Shown: positions 59,057-64,000 of the stretch, piece by piece
Position numbering within the stretch: position 1 is the stretch's first letter
Layout of the letters: each line of letters starts with the position of its first letter
Origin: JAUILH01 sp964230215
GTDB taxonomy: Bacteria > Bacteroidota > Bacteroidia > Flavobacteriales_D > JAUILH01
NCBI GenBank assembly: GCA_964230215.1
Contig: CAXRGQ010000006.1
Location: forward strand, 1-64,000
Direction: 5' to 3'
DNA: 64,000 nt
Notes under the pieces: generated by a model
The model's input: the letters and a program-made list of their open reading frames with translations, nothing else
Database searches by the model: none
What the model was told of the DNA's origin: nothing
Made by a program: the position numbers and the translations under genes

Positions 59057-59674
59057 TTAGAACAAGCCTTTAACCGTCTCAATAAAGTGCCTTAAAAAAT
59101 CAAAATCTATTAGTATCAATAGTATAATACCAAACAAGGCACCCCATATATGGGCATCATGTGCCACGCCACTCCCCCCGCGCTTGTCCATATAGATCTC
59201 GTAGGACATATAAAGAATACCGAATACAGCAGCTGGCATAGGTATCGGAATAAAAAGCAACTGCAGTTTAACATCTGGGAATGCAAATATGAATGCAAAC
59301 ACCACCGCAGACACTGCTCCAGACGCACCTAGTGACCAGTACATATCATTCTCACTATGTCTTATGGTAGATGGGAAAGTGGCAACTACTAGTCCTCCAA
59401 AATATAATAAGATGTATAGTATTTTACCTTTTTCAGGAAACATAGCGCTAAACGCATTCTCCATAATTTCTCCAAACATCCAAAGTACATACATGTTGAA
59501 GATTAGATGCATCCAGTCTTTATGAACAAAGGCATGCGTTACCACTCGCCACCATTCGTTGTGATGTTTAACCCGATAAGGTGAAAACATTAACCGCCCC
59601 TTTAAGGCTGGATCATTAAAAGCGGCAAGACTTGCCCCTACATTTAGAATTAATAGAATACTTGTAATCCCCAA
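59057..59674 (-). CDS. rhomboid-family intramembrane serine protease
   Basis: This predicts 205 residues with six transmembrane helices. It starts with TTG (59674), since an in-frame stop lies six bases above and no ATG is near. Catalytic Ser is in LGASGAVSAVVF and His in AHDAHIWGALFGI; the accessory HLIFNMYVLW (HxxxN) is in helix 2, and WWRVVTHAFVHKDW is the family's L1 region. It cleaves membrane proteins in the bilayer. The start is 6 bases after the stop of the TPR-PD40 gene, so they are probably co-transcribed. Confidence 0.92.
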   Translation of the reverse strand: MGITSILLILNVGASLAAFNDPALKGRLMFSPYRVKHHNEWWRVVTHAFVHKDWMHLIFNMYVLWMFGEIMENAFSAMFPEKGKILYILLYFGGLVVATFPSTIRHSENDMYWSLGASGAVSAVVFAFIFAFPDVKLQLLFIPIPMPAAVFGILYMSYEIYMDKRGGSGVAHDAHIWGALFGIILLILIDFDFLRHFIETVKGLF

Positions 59675-59680
59675 ACCTCA

Positions 59681-61210
59681 CTATTTCTTAAGCGTAATGT
59701 CTTTCTGTATAAACGATTTATACGATGACTTTCCTTGAATATTCAATTGCTCTACGTAAAACTCATAGCCTGCTACTTCTAAATTGATTTCAAACTCTCC
59801 CGGAGGTAAGATAATTACGAATCTATTGTTATTTAGATTTGGTCTGTAATCACCATAAATCTCGTTAGTCTGTTGGTCCACCACCGCTAAATACACTTCA
59901 TTCGGGTCAACAGGTTTTCCGTCGTCACCAAATACAGTTCCAGTGATTACGGTAAACTTAGGCTCAACTTCATTAAAGGTAACACGATAAATATCTAAGT
60001 CCCCATGACCATCAGAGCGCAGTGAAGACATATAACCATATCTACCTGACTTAGAGATCATAAAGTTCATATCGTCATCTGGCGTGTTAATAGGGAAACG
60101 CATATTTTGCACACTCCCGTACTTAAGTTTCTCTGGATCCCAAATGGCTTTAAAAATGTCATAGCCCCCCATAGATGCATGTCCCTTAGAACTAAAAAAG
60201 AGTGTTTTCCCGTCTGGTGAAAGGTTCGGGAAATCTTCATCATATTCTGTATTTACGGTTGGACCCAAATTTTGTGCAGGCCCCCATTTTCCGTTAGGTA
60301 ATATTCTGGAAACATAGATATCTGTCCCTCCATAACCGCCTGGCTTATCGGAAGCAAAATAAACTGCCTTCCCGTCTGATGATACTGAAGCTGCTATTTC
60401 AGTGTATTTAGAATTAATCATCTTGTTTAGTTCGTAAGGCTTATCAAACTTCCCATCTACCACACGACACATGTGTAAATCACCAGTTCCGTTAATATTC
60501 TCAATGTATAGTATCGCTTTACTTCCGTCTGCTGATAAACCTACAACTTCCTCGTCCCATTCACTGTTGATTTTATCATCCATTCGCTTAGATGGCTGGA
60601 ACTCCCCATTTTTCACGTGAGATATATATATGTCTGATGTATACTTGCCATTCGGTAATAGTTCACCAACATCACGGCGACTGTTGTATACTAAATAAGA
60701 TTCGTCTTCAGGAATGAATGGAAAATAATCAGGGTATGAACTATTAATGTTCTTGCCTAAGTTCTCTATGTCCACGTTTAGGGGGAATTTCATGTATTCC
60801 TTGGCATTATCGCAGTACTCCAACTGTTTAGATACGGAGTTTCTATTAAATTCACTTCCTTTCCCACTTTTAATAAATTCACTAAAGCTTGCAATGGCTT
60901 CATCAAACCTATATCCGTATTGATAAGCTCTCGCTAAAAGGTAAAGTATGTTTTCGTTTGCCTCTGGGTGTGATTTGATACGTTCAAAAAACGGAATGGC
61001 TTTAGACTTATCTATGTTTGAATTAAGCAAGCAGACCCCGCAACGGTAATTAGCCTCCAGATCCGTACTATCGTTCTCTACAATTTCTTCGTATAATTCA
61101 TAGGCTCCCTCATAGTCGCCATATTCATATCGCTTTTCAGCTTCTTTTCTGTCCTGCGCACTCGAGCTTAACAGGGCAAATAAAAGTGTTGAAGTAAGTA
61201 TAAATCTCAT
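59681..61210 (-). CDS. exported TPR and PD40-repeat protein
   Basis: This predicts 509 residues from the ATG at 61210 (signal peptide MRFILTSTLLFALLSSSAQ). Residues 20-140 hold TPR-like repeats (YEYGDYEGAYELYEEIVEND...GVCLLN, ARAYQYGYRFDEAIASFSEFI). Residues 150-410 hold WD40-like PD40 blades (YPDYFPFIPEDESYLVYNSRR, EVVGLSADGSKAILYIEN, AASVSSDGKAVYFASDKPGGYGGTDIYV, DFPNLSPDGKTLFFSSKGHASMGGYDIF). An Ig-like CarboxypepD domain closes it. PorE/OmpA-type relatives have an added C-terminal OmpA domain, which is missing here. It may belong to T9SS or to the envelope scaffold. Confidence 0.85.
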   Translation of the reverse strand: MRFILTSTLLFALLSSSAQDRKEAEKRYEYGDYEGAYELYEEIVENDSTDLEANYRCGVCLLNSNIDKSKAIPFFERIKSHPEANENILYLLARAYQYGYRFDEAIASFSEFIKSGKGSEFNRNSVSKQLEYCDNAKEYMKFPLNVDIENLGKNINSSYPDYFPFIPEDESYLVYNSRRDVGELLPNGKYTSDIYISHVKNGEFQPSKRMDDKINSEWDEEVVGLSADGSKAILYIENINGTGDLHMCRVVDGKFDKPYELNKMINSKYTEIAASVSSDGKAVYFASDKPGGYGGTDIYVSRILPNGKWGPAQNLGPTVNTEYDEDFPNLSPDGKTLFFSSKGHASMGGYDIFKAIWDPEKLKYGSVQNMRFPINTPDDDMNFMISKSGRYGYMSSLRSDGHGDLDIYRVTFNEVEPKFTVITGTVFGDDGKPVDPNEVYLAVVDQQTNEIYGDYRPNLNNNRFVIILPPGEFEINLEVAGYEFYVEQLNIQGKSSYKSFIQKDITLKK

Positions 61211-61380
61211 TCTATAAAATTTTGCTTGGCAAAGATACAACGGCAAAGCCTTCTACACAATAAAAGGGTGGTTTTATAACACGAATACACCCTTTTAATC
61301 GACAAATAATAGTTCTTGTCATAGATTTAACAACGAAATCCCTCTATATCTCGTACACTTAGTTTAGATTTGCTTCAACA

Positions 61381-63045
61381 ATGAAATGCCTCACTTACAT
61401 ATTAATTGTCCTCCTATTTGCATCTTGCTCTCAGTCAAAAGAGAGAAGTGAGCACGGAAGCGAAAAAGCGCTTAGCACAGATGAAGCTCATGAACTGCGC
61501 GTTAGTTTTTTAAAACAAACTATTTCAGAAGAACTTAATAAGTCTGAGCTATCTATTCACAAAAAGTTTAAAGACTTTTACGCGCTTTCTGACCAATCAT
61601 ACATTTGGTCAAACGCAGACAGTCTGAATGAGGCTGCAATAGAAATGATTGCCATTTTAGATTCGTCTTGGGGCTTTGGGCTACCTAAAAACTATCAACA
61701 AAGCCTGCTTTTGGCTATAAGTGATTCATTAGAAAAAGAGATTACAAACAAAACCAGACAGCACTTGTTGGCTGAAGTGGAAATTCTGCTCTCCTACAAT
61801 AGTCTACAGTTTGTTGCAGATTTAAAGTACGGCATTGTAAATACAGACTCCATGTACCTTGAGGATAGAATAGATTCTTTAAATGAGGCTGACATCAAGC
61901 AATTTTATACGAGTATACAAGAAAACAGCATCAACGCTGCCATCAATCATACATTTGCACCTCAATTTGTTATCGCTAAGGACATTATTGGCGGTCTAAA
62001 GGAATATGTTTCATCTTATGAATTAAGTGACCACACCTTTACACTTCCAAACTATAAACAAGATTCTAGCAAGGCATACTCGGTTGCAAAAGAAGCATTG
62101 ATTCTACATGGATTCTCCGATAGCAGTGTGCTTACCGTAGATTCAGTTTTCGTGTCCGAATTGAAACGTTTTCAGTTATGGCACGGATTAGAGGATGATT
62201 ACAAAATTGGTGGTAATACTCAGAAAGCAATCGCCATGAGTAACTTAGACAGGTATTTGATGGCCGTAGCTACACTCGAAAAGTGGAAAAACACATCTTT
62301 TGACGATCAACGCTATCTATTTGTAAATGTTCCTTCTTACACCTTGAGATACGTTAGAAACGACAGTATTATTAAGCAACACAGGGTAGTTGTTGGTGCT
62401 CCTACAACACGCACACCTAGCTTCAACGCAAAACTAAAATACTTAAATGTCAACCCTAGATGGCATGTGCCTTACAGCATTTCCAGCAAGGAGTTACTAC
62501 CTTCAATTAAGCGAGATAGTACCTACCTAAAGCGACATGGCTATAGAGTATATACCGCCGATCACCAGGCAGTAGATGCATCTAATGTCGATTGGAGTTC
62601 AGTATCCCAAAACAGCTTTAATTATCGTATTGTACAAAATAGTGGAGCGTATAACAGTCTTGGGATAATTGCGTTCATGTTCCCAAATGAGCACAGTGTT
62701 TTTATCCATGATACACCATCGAAATTCTTCTTTACTCAAAGTGTACGTGCTTACTCTCATGGTTGCGTGAGATTACAAGACCCAGTGGATTTAGCAAAAT
62801 ACATTCTGGCCGAAGATGTTGGAAATGAATATACCGCTGATAGCATTGATACAATGTTGGTTAAGCGAGTTGAAAGACGAATTTACCTTAAAGATCAAGT
62901 AGAAGTTTATATAGACTATTTCACAACCGAAAGTCGTGATGGTAAACTTGTATTCTTCCCAGATGTCTATGGCCGTGATGACAAGATGAGGCTGAACTTA
63001 AAGAAGTTTATAAAAGAAAGCCAAGATCAAAACCAAACTCTATAA
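61381..63045 (+). CDS. YcbB/LdtD-type L,D-transpeptidase (lipoprotein)
   Basis: This predicts 554 residues. The start MKCLTYILIVLLFASC is a lipoprotein signal (Cys16). The YcbB-like middle part contains a peptidoglycan-binding-like helix region (SVAKEALILHGF, ELKRFQLWHGLEDDYKIGGNTQKAIAMSN). The YkuD domain (about 315-505) ends in FIHDTPSKFFFTQSVRAYSHGCVRLQDP, where SHGCVRL carries the catalytic Cys. It should make 3-3 crosslinks or attach proteins to peptidoglycan in the periplasm. A TAGATTTG upstream (61365-61372) fits a -7 box, but no matching TTG is seen. Its 3' end overlaps the next, convergent, gene by 38 bases. Confidence 0.92.
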   Translation: MKCLTYILIVLLFASCSQSKERSEHGSEKALSTDEAHELRVSFLKQTISEELNKSELSIHKKFKDFYALSDQSYIWSNADSLNEAAIEMIAILDSSWGFGLPKNYQQSLLLAISDSLEKEITNKTRQHLLAEVEILLSYNSLQFVADLKYGIVNTDSMYLEDRIDSLNEADIKQFYTSIQENSINAAINHTFAPQFVIAKDIIGGLKEYVSSYELSDHTFTLPNYKQDSSKAYSVAKEALILHGFSDSSVLTVDSVFVSELKRFQLWHGLEDDYKIGGNTQKAIAMSNLDRYLMAVATLEKWKNTSFDDQRYLFVNVPSYTLRYVRNDSIIKQHRVVVGAPTTRTPSFNAKLKYLNVNPRWHVPYSISSKELLPSIKRDSTYLKRHGYRVYTADHQAVDASNVDWSSVSQNSFNYRIVQNSGAYNSLGIIAFMFPNEHSVFIHDTPSKFFFTQSVRAYSHGCVRLQDPVDLAKYILAEDVGNEYTADSIDTMLVKRVERRIYLKDQVEVYIDYFTTESRDGKLVFFPDVYGRDDKMRLNLKKFIKESQDQNQTL

Positions 63046-63751
63046 GGTAATCTCTCCTATTGAGCATTTTACTGTACCTATGATATCTCCAGTCTGGATG
63101 ATATATGAAGTAACAAGAGCCGTCATCAATAAGGTCAAGGAATTCTAAATATCCTTCCGTTGGCACCGCAGGACATCCATAACTTCTTCCCAAGGTTCCA
63201 TATTTCTCGATAAACTCAGGATTAGCATAATCTGCTTTGTGTACAATTATCCCTCTTGTTAAGGCATGATAATTACAATACTCCCTGCCATATAATTGGA
63301 GACACTCCCCTAGCCTTCCGTCGTGCCAGCGTTGACCTGTAACAAAAAAACCAATGCTGCTTTGATGAGAGTCTTCTTTATTGCTGAACCACTTTGCGTA
63401 TTCACCTCCAGATTTTTCGCCATGAGAGACCAATGACTTCCAAATAATTTTTAGCTGCGTCATATCTATCACATACAAGCGCTCATTGTTACAGGATTGT
63501 GAGAAATCAGCAATCGTTAGTATACTCGTGTCTTTTAGTTTGTTTTGTGACTTTAACTGATAGTATCCGCGCAGACCATCTTTCAACGCATCTTTTGTTA
63601 AAGTAGTGTCGCCTAGAATATTGTAAGTGTAATCCACGTAGTTATCAAAACTTGATTTTACCTCTACCAAAGAATCAGGCAAGACCGGCCCGCTTGCTTT
63701 AGAGAGAATCGGCATCAACGAGACTAGCGATATTACAAGAATTCTTAACAT
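63008..63751 (-). CDS. YkuD_2-type L,D-transpeptidase-like protein
   Basis: This predicts 247 residues with a signal peptide (MLRILVISLVSLMPILSKASG). Residues 90-215 show the YkuD_2 ('murein L,D-transpeptidase catalytic domain family') pattern: LYVIDMTQLKIIWKSLVSHGEKSGGEYAKWFSN, SSIGFFVTGQ, and the end GTLGRSYGCPAVPTEGY, with the catalytic Cys in SYGCPAV. It lies head to tail against the YcbB-type gene, and both act on the same wall. The reading frame end overlaps that gene by 38 bases. Confidence 0.9.
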   Translation of the reverse strand: MLRILVISLVSLMPILSKASGPVLPDSLVEVKSSFDNYVDYTYNILGDTTLTKDALKDGLRGYYQLKSQNKLKDTSILTIADFSQSCNNERLYVIDMTQLKIIWKSLVSHGEKSGGEYAKWFSNKEDSHQSSIGFFVTGQRWHDGRLGECLQLYGREYCNYHALTRGIIVHKADYANPEFIEKYGTLGRSYGCPAVPTEGYLEFLDLIDDGSCYFIYHPDWRYHRYSKMLNRRDYLIEFGFDLGFLL

Positions 63752-63866
63752 TGAGGACGCAAATATAACAAAAAGCTATTTTACTGATTGTATGACGATT
63801 AGCGCCACTTGGTAAACAATCCTTTACAATGGGCGAAGATGCCATTCAAAGTAGTATTTTTGCAGC

Positions 63867-64000
63867 ATGAGTTTGCAGGATGAAATTGATAAGAGGAGAA
63901 CCTTTGGGATTATCTCTCACCCGGATGCTGGTAAAACAACACTAACAGAAAAGCTACTATTATACGGAGGAGCTATTCAGTCCGCGGGTGCCGTTAAAAA
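63867..64000 (+). CDS. prfC: peptide chain release factor 3, 5' part
   Basis: This is the first 44 codons of a gene cut by the window edge. FGIISHPDAGKTTLTEKLLLYGGAIQSAGAVK is the G1 and switch I region of RF3, the GTPase that removes RF1/RF2 from the ribosome after termination. The P-loop (HPDAGKTT) is intact. The start follows a 115-bp spacer from the divergent transpeptidase gene. Confidence 0.93.
   Translation, partial: MSLQDEIDKRRTFGIISHPDAGKTTLTEKLLLYGGAIQSAGAVK

Overview
The window is AT-rich DNA from a member of the Bacteroidota, most likely a marine flavobacterium-like organism. The evidence is the set of secreted proteins with type A C-terminal sorting domains of the type IX secretion system (T9SS), lipoproteins with short N-terminal signals, Bacteroidota-type -7 boxes (TAnnTTTG), and family markers such as a Lacal_2735-type protein, DUF3667, a DUF6952-type protein, YqgE and a PD40/TPR protein. 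No tRNA, rRNA or CRISPR array was seen.

Bases 1 to about 5864 are the most unusual part: an array of integron-type gene cassettes. Eight complete attC-like sites and one partial site separate eight cassettes, all in the same orientation. In each cassette the first bases (TTRRRY side) are complementary to the R'' arm of the site at its own end, as expected for a linearised circular cassette. Seven sites are long (126-129 bp); one is short (53 bp). Two halves of each long site share a paired stem with compensatory changes between site types. Five cassettes carry one ORF each: a TonB-C-like secreted protein, a DUF4259-like protein, an antisense-oriented lipoprotein, a T9SS cargo, and a small exported protein. 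Three carry no convincing gene; two of these are near-identical neighbours. No integrase gene lies in the window; the array runs off the left edge, where intI and attI would be expected. On the right it ends at an IS110-family transposase placed just after the R'' arm of the last attC. The transposase has about 350 bp of non-coding DNA upstream, which could hold a bridge RNA.

From 7.2 to 38.9 kb the window looks like ordinary chromosome: T9SS-secreted kelch, Omp28-like and subtilisin-like proteins; a flavodoxin-fold oxidoreductase; small SRPBCC, VOC and RibD-type genes; an MscS channel; an SDR with DUF2867; the NAD(P)HX repair enzyme; an aminotransferase class IV/sulfotransferase-like pair; YitT; an AsmA-like giant; TspO; a YdeI-like protein ending in a CDGSH motif; a secreted WD40-caspase protein; a histidine kinase; pirin; and a glycosyltransferase.

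From 38.9 to 44.5 kb there are two visible regulatory regions. A membrane protein/XRE regulator operon is preceded by five ATGTAT-type motifs at exact 21-bp spacing. A peroxide-defence block (Dps, DUF6952, thioredoxin, peroxiredoxin) faces a divergent oxyR, with an OxyR-type operator and overlapping divergent promoters between them.

From 44.5 to 48.5 kb there are three paralogous lipoproteins with duplicated REP-like inverted elements. From 48.5 kb to the end are a VWA/MoxR-type ATPase pair, a beta-helix protein, a tightly coupled operon of envelope proteins, pdxH, yqgE, a second aminotransferase class IV, a rhomboid protease, a TPR-PD40 protein, two convergent L,D-transpeptidases and the start of prfC.
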